Under the pieces are notes generated by a model. The model ran no database searches. It was not told where the DNA came from and was given only the letters and a program-made list of their open reading frames with translations. Shown here piece after piece: positions 43,944-57,008 of a stretch of DNA of 64,000 nt; the stretch's first letter is position 1, and every line of letters starts with the position of its first letter. Made by a program: the position numbers and the translations under genes. The DNA is from Thermomucor indicae-seudaticae (Eukaryota > Mucoromycota > Mucoromycetes > Mucorales > Lichtheimiaceae). The stretch is taken from assembly GCA_000787465.1 (NCBI GenBank), contig JSYX01000028.1:1-64000 (forward strand). The letters run 5' to 3'.

Positions 43944-46900
43944 ATGAAACGCTCCTCTTCTTCCACTGACAGTAATCACACCTTGAAGAAATTTTGTGCT
44001 AGAGAGTCATCGCCTTGTTCAGCTGAGCCGCCCATTGACACAACCGAGGCATCCGCCGCTACTACTGCTACTAAAACTTCATCACCAAACGACGGTGGAC
44101 CACCCCGCCCTTCCGATCCCATCACACAACAATCCAATACCACCGAACAGGAAGCTTCGGGCAATATGAGCGCCATCGTCCTGAATTACGTTCAGGACAT
44201 AGTACAATGTCTCGATAAAGGCAGAATTGATTACTGCCTTAGCAACAGACTGACGGCTGAAACACTGGACAGCCTTGACCCGCACTACGCTGAGATCGCC
44301 AATTCCCTTGATACCGCTCTCAAGAACATTGCTCAGCGCCAGTTACAGCTGGAAACTGAGAATCTTAGATACCGGATAGCCATTCAACAACAACATCAGC
44401 TGCTGACCTCTCAACAGTCTGAAGATCCTCGTCAGGATAGCGCAGAGGATGATGTTCCCTTACCATCTTCCGCCTTGTCCTCCAACACCACCTCAGCCGA
44501 TAAACATGACGATGCAGACGACCACGCTCACATGACTCCAGAAGACGGTATACCGACCATCAGGGATTCCTCCATGATTGAGAGAATGCAAACTCCCGCT
44601 CATCCGATCCTGCCGCTTTCTTCTCGTTCTTGTCTTGGTAACAATTTCTGTTCGGAAATGAAAGGGGATGATTACGTATACTCACTGGCCCTCTTGCTTT
44701 AGCTTCCTCGTCCCCTGCTTCTGATGCCAACCCTTCGATGCCCACACCGCCGTTCACGATTCCAACTGGTTCAAACGCTTTCCCTGTCTTTTTCGGTACC
44801 GATGCTTCTGCGATCTCCTTTGTCAATCCCAGCACCGATGGTGCCGATAGTATTGTTTGTCCCGACTGTGTAATCCAAGCCGTTAAAGTCGCCTCCGCCA
44901 TCTACGCAGGTGAACTGAACCAGCGGATCACTTGCAACCACGAAAGACACATTGGTAACGCCTCAGTCCATCCGAATGCGCCGATCAACACCTTGAAGAA
45001 CGCTGTAAACGCCATGGCAAACCACTTGCAGAAAATCACAGACGAAGTCATGTACGTTGCACACGAGACTGCCGTGAAAGGTAAACTGGGTGTGCAAGCA
45101 CGCTGCGATTCACAGATGATGGGTGTATGGAGAGAAGTCGTTGTGGACCTCAACAGCATGACACGTAATCACCTGGAACAAGTGCGGGATATCGCTGACG
45201 TGTCCACAGCTATTGCGCGCGGTGATCTCAGCAAAGCCATGACTGTCCCTGTCAAGGGTGAAACATTACTGCTCAAAAACACATTCAACACAATGGGTAA
45301 ACTAAAAAAAAGAACTGAGACGTTTCGTAAACAAAGAAATTTTAACATGAACTCCCACCCCTGAAAGTGAACCAGCTCAATACATTTGCATCCGAAGTCT
45401 CTCGCGTGGCCCATGAAGTCGGCACAGAAGGCAAACTCGGTGTTCAGGCCAAGGTGGCTGGAGCTGACGGCATTTGGAAAGAACTCACCGATAATGTGAA
45501 TACCATGGCTGATAACTTGACAAACCAAGTGCGTGACATTGCTCAAGTGTCAAAATCAGTGGCACGCGGAGATCTGACAAAGAAAGTAACCGTCGAAGTG
45601 CGTGGTGAGATGCTTGATTTGAAAAACACAATCAATACAATGGTGGATCAGGTAAATTTTGATAAAGGACGTATGCTTATGCTGCCGATGGTAACGAACA
45701 TTCCACACCTTCGTTTAAGCTTTCCACGTTTGCCACTGAAGTGACACGTGTGTCACTCGAAGTCGGAACCCAAGGCATATTAGGTGGTCAGGCTGTGGTG
45801 AAAGATGTCGCGGGAACCTGGAAGGACTTGACGGACAATGTCAACCTGATGGCACGCAAGATCACAGACCAAGTGCGTGATATTGCAGTGGTCGCCAAGG
45901 CTGTCGCTAAAGGTGATCTGAGCAAAAAAGTCACGGCCAACGCCCAGGGAGAAGTCCTGGAGCTCAAGAATACCATGAATCGAATGGTGAAACAATTACG
46001 CTTTATCGGAATCACAAAATTTATGGGGCTAATACGCCAAATTTAATTTAGGTCGACCAACTGACACTGTTTTCGGCCGAAGTGCGGCGAGTATCTTTGG
46101 AAGTCGGTGTCGAAGGCAAATTGGGGGGTCAAGCCGTTGTGAAGGATGTTGGCGGAGCGTGGAAAGATCTGACCGACAACGTTAATACCATGGCAGCTAA
46201 TCTGACTACCCAAGTCCGTTCAATTGCAGAGGTCACCAAAGCAGTGGCTAAAGGCGACTTGTCAAAGAAAATCGATGTCGAGACTCGAGGCGAGATTTTG
46301 GATCTGAAAAACACTGTGAATAACATGGTGGATCAGCTCAGAGTGTTTTCGACCGAAGTGACGCGAGTAGCGAAAGAAGTCGGAACAGAGGGTAAACTGG
46401 GTGGACAGGCATTGGTGCCGAACGTGGACGGTACTTGGAAAGACTTGACTGATAATGTCAACACGATGGCCACCAATTTAACTACCCAAGTACGGTCTAT
46501 TGCGGTCGTGACAAAGGCTGTCGCCAACGGCGATTTGAGCAAAAAGATTACGGTCAACGTGCGGGGTGAAATCTCTGACCTGAAAGACACAGTGAACAAC
46601 ATGGTTGATCAACTCCGTGTGTTTGCCTCCGAAGTCACTCGCGTTGCCCGCGAAGTCGGTACAGAGGGTAAATTGGGTGGTGAAGCCATTGTTCCTAGTG
46701 TCAGTGGCACCTGGAAAGACTTGACGGATAATGTCAATACGATGGCTGCCAATTTAACGACTCAAGTGCGGTCGATTGCTCAAGTGACTAAAGCTGTAGC
46801 AAAGGGTGATCTGTCCAAGAAGATTGACGTTGAGACGCGTGGCGAAATACTCGATCTCAAAAACACAGTCAACAACATGGTTGATCAACTGAATGTCTTT

Positions 46901-49900
46901 GCTGCTGAAGTGACTCGCGTGGCCAAGGAAGTCGGCACCGATGGTAAACTAGGCGGCCAAGCCATGGTACCAAACGTGGACGGAACATGGAAGGACCTCA
47001 CGGACAATGTGAACCAAATGGCAGCCAATCTTACTACACAAGTGCGATCCATCGCTGAAGTCACCAAAGCAGTAGCAAATGGCGACCTGAGCAAAAAGAT
47101 CGAAGTCGAAACGAGGGGAGAGATCTTGGAGCTAAAGAATATCGTGAATAACATGGTGGATCAGTTGCGTGTCTTTGCATCTGAAGTCACGAGGGTGTCC
47201 AAAGAAGTTGGTACCGAAGGCAAATTGGGTGGTCAAGCTGTTGTACAGGGAGTCGCTGGTACATGGTACGAGCTAACGAACAACGTCAACATTATGGCTG
47301 CCAATTTGACCAACCAAGTGCGGTCCATCGCTGAAGTTACCAAGGCTGTAGCCTTGGGAGACCTCAGCAAGAAGATTGAAGTGGAGAGTGGCGGTGAAAT
47401 CCTAGAGCTCAAGAATATTGTGAATAACATGGTGGACCAGCTTCGGATCTTCGCATCGGAGGTGACGAGGGTTTCAAAAGAGGTCGGCACAGAAGGCAAG
47501 CTGGGTGGTCAGGCAGTGGTTCAGGGCGTGGCCGGAACTTGGCATGAATTGACCGACAACGTCAATCAAATGGCTGCCAACTTGACTAATCAAGTACGAT
47601 CCATTGCCGAGGTGACAAAGGCAGTCGCTCATGGTGACCTTAGCAAAAAGATCGAAGTGGAGAGTGGTGGTGAGATATTGGAACTTAAAAACATTGTCAA
47701 CAACATGGTCGATCAACTTCGCGTCTTTGCCTCTGAGGTAACTCGCGTAGCACGCGAAGTCGGCACCGAAGGCAAACTCGGAGGTCAGGCTGTTGTTCAG
47801 GGTGTGGCTGGTACTTGGATGGATCTAACGGACAACGTCAACACGATGGCTGCCAATCTAACAACCCAAGTACGATCGATTGCCCAAGTCACCAAGGCTG
47901 TGGCCAATGGCGATTTGAGTAAAAAGATCGAAGTCGAGACTCGAGGCGAAATCTTGGACCTAAAGAACACAGTAAATAACATGGTGGATCAGTTGCGTGT
48001 CTTTGCCGCAGAGGTAACTCGCGTTGCCAAAGAAGTCGGCACCGAAGGGAAACTGGGCGGTCAAGCTGTGGTTCAGGGAGTGGCTGGCACATGGTATGAG
48101 CTGACGGACAATGTAAACATCATGGCTGCCAATTTGACCAACCAAGTGCGATCTATCGCCGAGGTTACAAAGGCCGTTGCATTGGGCGACTTGAGCAAAA
48201 AGATTGAAGTCGAAAGTGGCGGTGAAATACTGGAGCTAAAGAATATCGTCAATAACATGGTGGATCAGCTTCGCATCTTTGCATCTGAAGTTACGAGGGT
48301 GTCCAAGGAAGTAGGCACAGAAGGAAAACTGGGAGGACAAGCTGTCGTGCAAGGCGTAGCTGGTACTTGGAATGAATTGACAGATAACGTGAACATCATG
48401 GCTGCCAATTTGACGACACAAGTACGGTCGATCGCTGAAGTGACCAAGGCTGTCGCAAGTGGTGATCTTAGCAAGAAGATCGAAGTCGAAACTCGCGGCG
48501 AGATTTTGGATCTCAAGAATATTGTAAACAACATGGTCGATCAGTTACGCGTCTTTGCATCCGAAGTAACTCGTGTCGCCCGTGAAGTCGGTACAGAGGG
48601 CAAACTGGGTGGACAGGCAGTTGTGAATGGCGTCGCAGGGACATGGAAAGATTTGACGGATAATGTAAACACCATGGCCGCTAATTTGACGACGCAAGTA
48701 CGATCCATCGCTCAAGTAACGAAAGCAGTAGCAAATGGTGATTTATCCAAGAAGATCGAGGTTGAGACAAGAGGAGAGATACTGGACCTCAAGAACACAG
48801 TGAATGACATGGTGGACCAACTTCGTGTCTTTGCAGCTGAAGTAACACGTGTATCCAAAGAAGTCGGCACAGAAGGAAAACTGGGTGGACAGGCTGTTGT
48901 TCAGGGAGTTGCTGGCACCTGGAAAGATTTGACGGACAATGTGAACACTATGGCAGCCAATTTGACGACGCAAGTGAGATCAATTGCCCAGGTGACGAAG
49001 GCCGTCGCTCTCGGTGATTTGAGTAAAAAGATCGAAGTCGAAACTCGGGGAGAAATCCTGGAGCTCAAGAATATTGTGAATGACATGGTGGACCAATTAC
49101 GTATCTTTGCATCTGAAGTCACCAGAGTCTCCAAAGAGGTCGGGACGGAAGGAAAACTGGGTGGGCAGGCTGTTGTTCAGGGAGTTGCTGGCACCTGGAA
49201 AGATTTGACGGATAACGTCAACATTATGGCTGCCAACTTGACCAACCAAGTGCGGTCGATCGCCGAAGTTACCAAGGCTGTGGCAAATGGTGACCTGAGC
49301 AAGAAGATTGAAGTGGAGAGTGGTGGTGAAATTCTAGAGCTCAAGAACATTGTCAATAACATGGTGGATCAGCTTCGTATCTTCGCGTCTGAAGTGACGA
49401 GGGTTTCAAAAGAAGTCGGCACGGAAGGCAAACTGGGGGGCCAGGCAGTGGTCCAAGGCGTTGCTGGCACCTGGTACGAGTTGACAAACAATGTCAACAT
49501 TATGGCTGCCAACTTGACCAACCAAGTACGATCCATTGCTGAAGTGACCAAAGCTGTCGCCTTGGGTGACCTTAGCAAGAAGATCGAAGTTGAGAGTGGT
49601 GGCGAAATCCTGGAACTCAAGAATATCGTGAATAACATGGTGGATCAATTACGTGTCTTTGCATCCGAAGTGACCCGCGTATCAAAAGAAGTGGGTACGG
49701 AAGGCAAACTGGGTGGGCAAGCCATTGTGCAAGGTGTCGCAGGCACCTGGAACGAATTGACGGACAATGTCAACATTATGGCAGCCAATTTGACGACGCA
49801 AGTGCGATCGATCGCAGAGGTTACCAAGGCTGTGGCAAATGGTGACCTGAGCAAAAAGATCCAAGTGGAAACCCGTGGTGAGATTTTGGACCTCAAGAAC

Positions 49901-52523
49901 ACCGTGAACAACATGGTGGATCAGCTTCGTGTCTTCTCGACCGAGGTGACTCGCGTGGCCAGAGAAGTGGGCACGGAGGGTAAACTAGGTGGACAGGCTG
50001 TAGTTCAAGGTGTTGCTGGTACCTGGAAAGACTTGACAGACAATGTCAATATGATGGCTGGAAATTTGACGACCCAAGTACGTTCGATTGCAGCTGTTAC
50101 AACGGCTGTCGCCAAGGGTGATCTGTCACGGAAAATTGTTGTCGAAGTGCAAGGCGAGATCTTGGAACTCAAGTATGCGAAATGCTATGTTATCCGTGAC
50201 GCTTTTATATTGATAAATGTACGCTGTATAGGGAAACTGTCAATTCTATGGTGGACCAGCTGCGTGTGTTTGCAGCTGAAGTAACAAGAGTGGCACGAGA
50301 AGTCGGAACGGAGGGTATGCTCGGTGGCCAGGCGACCATTGTCGGTGTTGATGGTACTTGGAAGGACCTTACGGATAACGTCAATCTTATGGCGAGCAAT
50401 TTGACGGATCAGCTTCGTGCCATTGCTGCTGTTTGTAAGGCTGTAGCTCAGGGCGATCTCTCGAAAAAAATTGAAGTCGAAGTACACGGTGAAATTGCTG
50501 GACTCAAGAATACCATCAATACTATGGTAGATCAGCTGAATTCGTTCGCCTCAGAAGTGACGCGTGTGGCAAGAGAAGTCGGTACGGAAGGCAAACTTGG
50601 TGTTCAAGCTGAAGTAGAAGATGTGGAGGGTGTATGGCGCGAGATCACCAGCAACGTGAATACCATGGCTTCCAACTTGACTACGCAAGTGCGTGCCTTT
50701 GCTCAAATCTCTGCTTCTGCCACAGAGAATGATTTCTCGCGTCTGATTACTGTCGAGGCTTCGGGTGAGATGGACTCTCTAAAGACAAAGATTAATCAAA
50801 TGGTTGCATCTTTGCGCGACGCTATCCAAAAGAACCGGCAGGCTAAAGAAGCTGCCGAACTGGCCAACCGATCCAAGAGTGAGTTCCTGGCGAACATGAG
50901 TCACGAAATCCGTACACCCATGAACGGAATTATCGGCATGACATCTTTGACGCTTGAAACCGAACTTACCCGGCAGCAGCGTGAAAACCTGATGATTGTG
51001 TCTAGCTTAGCCAACAGCTTGCTGACCATCATTGACGATATCCTGGATATCTCAAAGATCGAAGCCGGTCGCATGACGATTGAATCTATTCCGTTCTCCC
51101 TACGTTCAGCCATTTTCAGTGTTCTGAAGACGCTTGCTGTCAAAGCAAACCAGAAGAAGCTTGATCTGATATACAATGTGGACAGTTCTATCCCTGACCA
51201 GCTTGTTGGTGACCCATTGCGTTTACGACAAGTTATCACCAATCTGATCGGCAACGCAGTCAAGTTTACCAATCATGGTGAAGTTGTTCTTCAAACTAAG
51301 GCTATAGAGATGCAAGAAGATCATGTCACGGTACAGTTTTGCGTAAGCGACACGGGTATCGGTATTCCGGCTGACAAGCTGGACGTGATCTTTGATACGT
51401 TTGCTCAAGCTGACGGAGGAACAACGTGAGTTCTCGGTTCAAAAGGGGTCAATGCAAAAGAAACTTATAGGTGTCATGCTAGGCGCAAATATGGAGGTAC
51501 TGGCTTAGGTTTATCCATCTCCAAGCACTTTGTGCAGTTGATGGGCGGCACACTGTGGGTCGAGTCGATGTATGGACGAGGATCTCAATTTTACTTTACA
51601 GTGAAGCTTAAGCAGCATCAGACAAGCGAGCAAGAAGTTATTGAGAAGCTCTCTCGCTTCCAGGGTCGCCATATATTGTACTTGGAAACGACAGACAGCA
51701 AATCCAATCTTATGGAGCAGATTGCTGAACTTGGTTTGAAGCCATATCGCGTAACCAGCATTGCGGAAGCAACAAATATGACCAATGCTCCAACCGGTCG
51801 CAGCGAGCATGCACCGCCTTTCGATACCCTTATTGTCGACAAGATGGCACATGCAGAGAGAATACGAGAAATCGTACATCTACGCTTTACTCCCATTGTT
51901 CTCATTACACCCGAAGTACAACCTTTGAATATGAAAACGTGCATAGACCTCGGCATCACCAGTTGCATCAACTCGCCCGTGAGCACCACCGATCTGGCGC
52001 ATGCCCTTTTACCAGCCCTGGAGAACCATGTTGCCTTACCGAGCGACGCAGCCAAGTCTGCATCGCTTAATATTCTGCTTGCAGAAGACAACATTGTTAA
52101 CCAGAAACTCGCTGTTCGTATCCTCGAGAAATTTGGTCATAACGTCAAGATTGTATCCAACGGTCAGCTGGCTGTCCAGGCGTTCCAATCGCAGAGTTTT
52201 GATCTTATTTTGATGGATGTACAAATGCCTGTCATGGGCGGTTTTGAGGCGACCCAGAAGATTCGCGAAATAGAGCGAAACTCTGGCACAGATGCTCATA
52301 TTCCTATCATTGCATTAACAGCACACGCCATGATTGGCGACCGCGAAAAATGCTTGTCGGCTGGCATGGTAAGATCCCGAATCTCAGCAAAATTTGCCGG
52401 CATTGTTTATCTAATCATGATGATTTCCCTCAGGACGAATACGTTACCAAACCTCTGAGGTTACCAGAACTGGTGGCTGCAATTAACAAGTTCACTGCAC
52501 GACCTGTACAAACGAAGCAATAA
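43944..52523 (+). CDS. NIK1: Giant group III hybrid histidine kinase (Nik1/Os-1 type, 20 HAMP-type units)
   Basis: Eight exons (43944-44637, 44703-45296, 45368-45651, 45720-45986, 46052-50172, 50232-51425, 51483-52368, 52434-52523) give 2709 aa. Residues 1-300 are Ser/Thr-rich and cytosolic, without TM segments. Then come 20 units of about 92 aa (repeating [12 protein letters not shown], GTWxxLTDNVNxMAxNL, GDLSKKI), one each in exons 2, 3 and 4, fifteen in exon 5, two in exon 6. The kinase has [19 protein letters not shown] (H-box, His about 2211), an N-box, DTGIGIP, and a G-box GGTGLGLSI. The receiver follows ([10 protein letters not shown]; phospho-acceptor Asp about 2630 in LILMDVQMP; final KPL). 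Family members are cytosolic sensors of osmotic stress that act on the Hog1 pathway and are the targets of fludioxonil and dicarboximides. A length near 2700 aa is far above the usual 1300 or so. Confidence 0.9.
45000..50800 (+). repeat. Tandem 276-bp (92-aa) HAMP-type repeat array
   Basis: Successive copies are about 276 bp apart: for example GKLGG coding starts near 47221 and 47497. From 45000 to 50800 I count 20 copies by the EVG(T)xGKLG signature, in frame with the kinase. Copies 8 to 17 are the most alike and share two consensus types, [13 protein letters not shown] and [13 protein letters not shown]. The array is coding and not a satellite. Confidence 0.85.
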
Positions 52524-52738
52524 CGAGGGAGAAATGGGAGAATATGCTAGCCATGTATTGTACCTATTCTTGACATCTGCATCTTTATTTTTATCTTTTG
52601 TTTTTTCGTGTACTTTCTTTTTTTTATTTTTTTTCTGTGAATGCACCATGCGTATAACTTATCCTAAAAGCCAGTTATCTGTCGACCGTGTCTTTTGAGA
52701 GCAAGATTTATTTGTTCAACAGATGTTGTATACAAGTT
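52524..52738. other. Convergent intergenic spacer
   Basis: 215 bp between the stops of the histidine kinase and AIM24. T-rich tract (TTTTTTTATTTTTTTTC, 52619-52636) fits a 3' end region. No gene. Confidence 0.4.
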
Positions 52739-54490
52739 TCAAGCAGGACCAGCTGGTTTGTTGGCTACAAAGGTAACCTTTCCTTTGGGTCCGACTTCAG
52801 CGTAATAGGAAGGTCTACCATCCACGGACTTGTGCACGGCATAGCCTGGATGCTGTTGTTGTTTCGTCTGTCTGTATGAGCCGACAGTAGGCTCAACAGG
52901 AGCCGCCGGGAAGAGTGCCGACTGTTCAAATGCTTGACTGAGCGAATCATTGGCTGCCGCTAAAGCGTTCATTCTAATATGGAAGCAAGTTTTAGTCTTT
53001 TCTCTCTCTCCCTTTCATGATTCATTACATTCTGGATCTCGCAAAGCGAGGTTCGACTCTGGAGGCGATATAGACGTCTCCAGGACCTTGGAGTCGGACG
53101 AAATCCTAATAGCAATCCATGAAAATGGCTATAGCTTGTTACGGCGAAAAAAATGTTTACAACTTACAGGAGCACCGAGGATATAATTTCGAAGCGTTTT
53201 TGCGACGCTGTAAATGTATTGCAACTTGGGTTGCAGAGACGGACTATCGGCCACCTCGCAGATAAATCGGTATTTTCGCAATCTGGATTTGGGTGACGGA
53301 ATCACTGGATTCGCAGGGTGCAACTTGGTCGGCTGCGTCCTCAGATCCCACATGACAAGGTTCCTAATACCATTCGAATTACTTTTTTGGCCTTTTTCTT
53401 TCTTTTTTTCTTTTTTACCTTGGGTTGACCAAGTATTCTTCGCCTGCTCCTAGCGACAACCGGTACAATCCACCATAATGCGAAATAGCAACTGTACCTG
53501 GACCGCTGACGGTGTGAACCAGTTTATTGGCAAGACCCTTTCAAAAAAAGCATGAATTCAAATGCGCGGCGCCGCGTTGTCTGTCCTCTCTGCAACTTAC
53601 CACGTCTTTGCTGCCCTGGACGCCATTCAACCCAAGCTTCATCGTCACCTTGTCTGTCTTTGCAAGAAACGCGTCTCTAACCAGTGCATATTTGGTACTA
53701 CCACGAACATGGACAACCGCCACTTGGCCCATCCGCTGCGGCGCCAGCAAAACGTCACCGGGCATTTGCTTTGTATAGTACTAGAAACACCGCGCATTCA
53801 CACCATCCATTCGCTTCATCCTTCCTACTCACTCATACCTTTTGATAAAAGATCGGTTCACCGACCAGTTTCCGACCCACGGCCTTGACAGCCGAACTAT
53901 CCAATGTGAGCTTCGATGTCACCTAAAACAAAAACGCCCGTCTATCAATACACACACACACACACGCGATTTTTCTGTACACCAACTCACTCGACTCGAC
54001 GAACCGATCGCGGATCCTGTGGCGGCTGTAATTTCGGTATCGGGTGGCAACTAGATGACAGTTAAACAAAACCGCCTCCATCTCGTTTTCTTTTCTTTAC
54101 TGCTTTACCTTGATTAAAAGAGCGGCCCCTAGATACATCTATCTATCAGCTCCTCCTCCTCCTCCAGTCAACCGTTTTTACTACGACTCACCTACACCAG
54201 AGGAAACCACTTGGAACGCAGGTTCTGTGTCTTGGGCTGAACTCACGTCTGTATACATTTTTTGGCATGAACTCACACGCTGCCTTCTTTCTTTTTCTGT
54301 TTTCGCTTATCTGTTTACCTTGCCCCGTCGAGGAAATGCCGCTCGAAGGTTTTCCAACAAAAGTCTGCTGAAATGACTGTACGGATCGCTCAATGGTCTG
54401 ACCGCCAGCCGAATGCTCCGGTTCCTGAAACGCCAACCCAACGTAATTACGCCGCCATGTCCAGACTCGCGCCAAAAACCGTCGATGCAT
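52739..54490 (-). CDS. AIM24: Altered inheritance of mitochondria protein 24 (AIM24)
   Basis: Ten exons on the minus strand (54490-54319, 54230-54192, 54128-54109, 54050-53991, 53922-53839, 53780-53601, 53537-53419, 53363-53168, 53105-53029, 52973-52739) give 393 aa; exons 2 and 3 are 39 and 20 nt. The basic, aromatic start (MHRRFLARVWTWRRN) looks like a mitochondrial presequence. The AIM24 beta-sheet core is recognisable as TEPAFQVVSSGVG, ALLIKLPPDTEITAATGSAI, MPGDVLLAPQRMGQVAVVHV, GSTKYALVRDAFLAK, GPGTVAISHYGGLYRLSLGA and GPGDVYIASRV. In yeast Aim24 supports the MICOS complex and inner-membrane organisation; the role here is inferred. The last exon encodes a poorly conserved tail. Confidence 0.88.
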
Positions 54491-54696
54491 AATGGTGGAC
54501 AGGGCCCAAAAGCAAAACACGCACAAACAGGCACATCACACAATTTCCGACCATTTCTGATTGGACAGAATTCTCTCTCTCTCTCTCCAGGCAAGTACTG
54601 TGAAGCGACTACCATTATTTAAGCGCAAGGGACAAACTAAAACTAAACTAATCCTTTGGACAAGATATATACATGTTTAGGTTAGGTATAAAGATA

Positions 54697-56487
54697 TTAA
54701 GTGACGTTGATGCCGGGAAAGAGGCGTGCTTGTATCGACGATACATTGGGAACTCCAAGTTCCGTCTATAGAAAGAAAATATGAGCGTCATCATCTCTCC
54801 ACTCTTTCTGGATAGTTAAACACTTGCCTTGGCTTCGGTTAATTCCGGCATGATCGGTTGATCTGTTTCAGACTCTGCACATTGATAAAACCCACATTTC
54901 TAACAGACACGAGTTAGCAACGTTCTCTCTCTACTTTTGCACCGCGTACCTCTGACCACGGCGATCGACATGCCCAGCAGAAACAGAATCCACAGAGTGA
55001 GCAGTCCACTTTATTGCACCCTTCATCCCGATTGATCATGATAGAGCAACTTGGGCACCGTCGACTTCATTATTGGCCCACCTTTAGTAAGATAGCGGAT
55101 AAAGATGCCCCGTCTTCTCTTACCTGTTCTTTAATTGCCATCGAATCGTTTCAATCACTTCCGACGGGCCCCGATGATGATCTACCGTTTGCTGCATAAA
55201 TTGTTCGCATGTGAGGCCCGGATGTTCTTCGTGTCCGCACTGTAAACAAAATGGCAATTGACATGCCGGGCTATGTTCCCCTCCTCTTTTGAGCTTCCTC
55301 GATCAAATTAGCAAACAGGGCAAACATCCTTCCTTACCAGTCGATAATGGGAAACAGTGAAATGTGAGCAAACTGGAGTCTTCTCCATGTATCTGGTTTC
55401 ATGTCGAGGAGGAGTATTTGTTTCGAGATCGCGAGCGCCGTCGTCCGCTGGCCGTTCTCAAACGCCATCATGGCTTCAACCGTCTTGCGATGTATCTCTG
55501 GCAAACTAGCGCTGGTCCATTGCTGTTTCTCAAAGACCGGTAAGAGTTGCTGCAACTCGGCGCGGTATTCATTCATCACCGGGTCGTCGTCGTTGTTGTT
55601 GTTGTTGTGCTGCAACAGTTCTTTGATCGTATCGCAGACATGCCGGGAGCGGCTACGCCAGATCTTTAGTGATCCCCCTCCCCGGTTTGAAAAGAGACAA
55701 TGTATTCGTTTTTTTTACCTGTGATACTGTTGTTTATCCTTGTAATTGCATGGTACCACTTCTGTTTCACAGCGAGGACAACATCTGGAGAAGCTACGAT
55801 AAGGCTGATTGAACTTGATGTATTGCTCGACTACGCTCTTGGGTACGAATTTGCTCCATTCGCTTTGTGGGATATGATCCTGACAAACAGGGCACCTGAT
55901 TTTGGTCACACTCAGGCCCCATGATGAAGTAACGACTTCGGTTACATATCTGTAAGAGAGATAGGAATGATAAAAAATTCCTTAATCCCAACCCCCTTCC
56001 CACTCTCTCTCTCTCTCTACCTGCGGAAACAGTCGAGACAATATTGGTCACGACAGTATTCCAGGCAAAGGTCTAATGGAGCGTCGAAACAGATCGAGCA
56101 ACGCTGCAGCCAGTAGTCCATATCTTCGCGATGGGTGGAAAACGAATCCTCATGTTCGCTGCTGCTGCTGCTGCTGTCTTCATCCATATGTGAAGAATAA
56201 GAAGGTGATGGAGAATCCATGCGAGGCGGCTGAGATTGAGATAAAGAAGATGACGAAAGGGTATGATTGATGACGACTGCAAGCAATCGAGAGACCAGAG
56301 TGGTGGTGATAAACACTGGAAATAAAAAGAGACAGAGGATCACACGATGATGGAAGAATAACAATCTCAACAAGTATCGCAGCGGTAGTAGGATTACGGA
56401 ATACAATAGTCCTACAAGAGTGAACAAGAACAGGTTGGTCTTGGACGATGAATCGATCAAAGGAAATAATCCAAACTGCGAGGGCAT
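54697..56487 (-). CDS. RBR-type E3 ubiquitin ligase with N-terminal membrane segments
   Basis: Seven exons on the minus strand (56487-56021, 55949-55719, 55652-55338, 55270-55124, 55064-54950, 54899-54828, 54765-54697) give 471 aa. N-terminal residues 15-72 contain hydrophobic stretches (NLFLFTLVGLLYSVILL, ILCLFLFPVFITTTLV) that may anchor it. RING1 is CSICFDAPLDLC...CRDQYCLDCFRRY...CPVC. The in-between domain includes CCPRCETEV and later CQLPFCLQCGHEEHPGLTC. RING2 is RRCPSCSIMINRDEGCNKVDC...CWAC, with the likely catalytic Cys in DEGC. RBR ligases form a thioester on that Cys, then pass ubiquitin to a substrate. The intron between the last two exons starts with GC (AAG|GCAAGT). Confidence 0.88.
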
Positions 56488-57008
56488 CCCTAGAAGAAGG
56501 AAGAAGAAGAAAGAGAAGGGCCACGTACGTCAGTTGTTCTTCAAGCGGTCTTGTACGGCTCGGGTATGAGCGAGAAAAAAAAAGCAGGGATTAATCGCTT
56601 GAATGATGTAAGGGGGTGTTTACGGAAGACAAGAAAAGTTTAAAAAGAGGGAAGAAAGAGAGAGAGATATGACTCTGTGAGTTGCATGCGTCTTTTCTTT
56701 TTTCCCTTCGTTGCGGACGCACAAAATTCCAGACTGCATGAAAAAGAAGAAACCGGACCCCACAAAGCCTTAAAGTAAAGGGCCCTTTGTATGTCGAGTC
56801 TGCAGTGATGTTGGTCTACAAGCTTTTCATGTGGATGACTTTTTAAGGGCGCCCTCAAAGTGTGCAAGTTTCGACAACAACCGGGGAGACAACGTTCTGT
56901 GAGAATGAAACGAACCGTCACGCGACCAAGCTGTCGGTCCTGCAGACGACGATACTTCTTGAACTCTTTTTTTTTCGGTTGCAGAACTCTTGGGAAACTC
57001 GCATCAAC
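56488..57008. promoter_or_regulatory. Divergent promoter between RBR ligase and CUS2/TATSF1 genes
   Basis: 521 bp without a supported gene; open frames here are low-quality. The sequence is A/G-rich near 56570-56660 and carries pyrimidine tracts next to 57009. Confidence 0.4.

Noticed and set aside
46129..49914. Many similar minus-strand open frames (about 60-89 codons) across the kinase exon
   Set aside because: They recur every 276 bp because the coding repeat on the plus strand lacks stops in one antisense frame; no independent motifs.
45000..50800. Regular repeats considered as a CRISPR or satellite array
   Set aside because: Units are 276 bp, diverged and in an open coding frame of a kinase in a eukaryotic genome.
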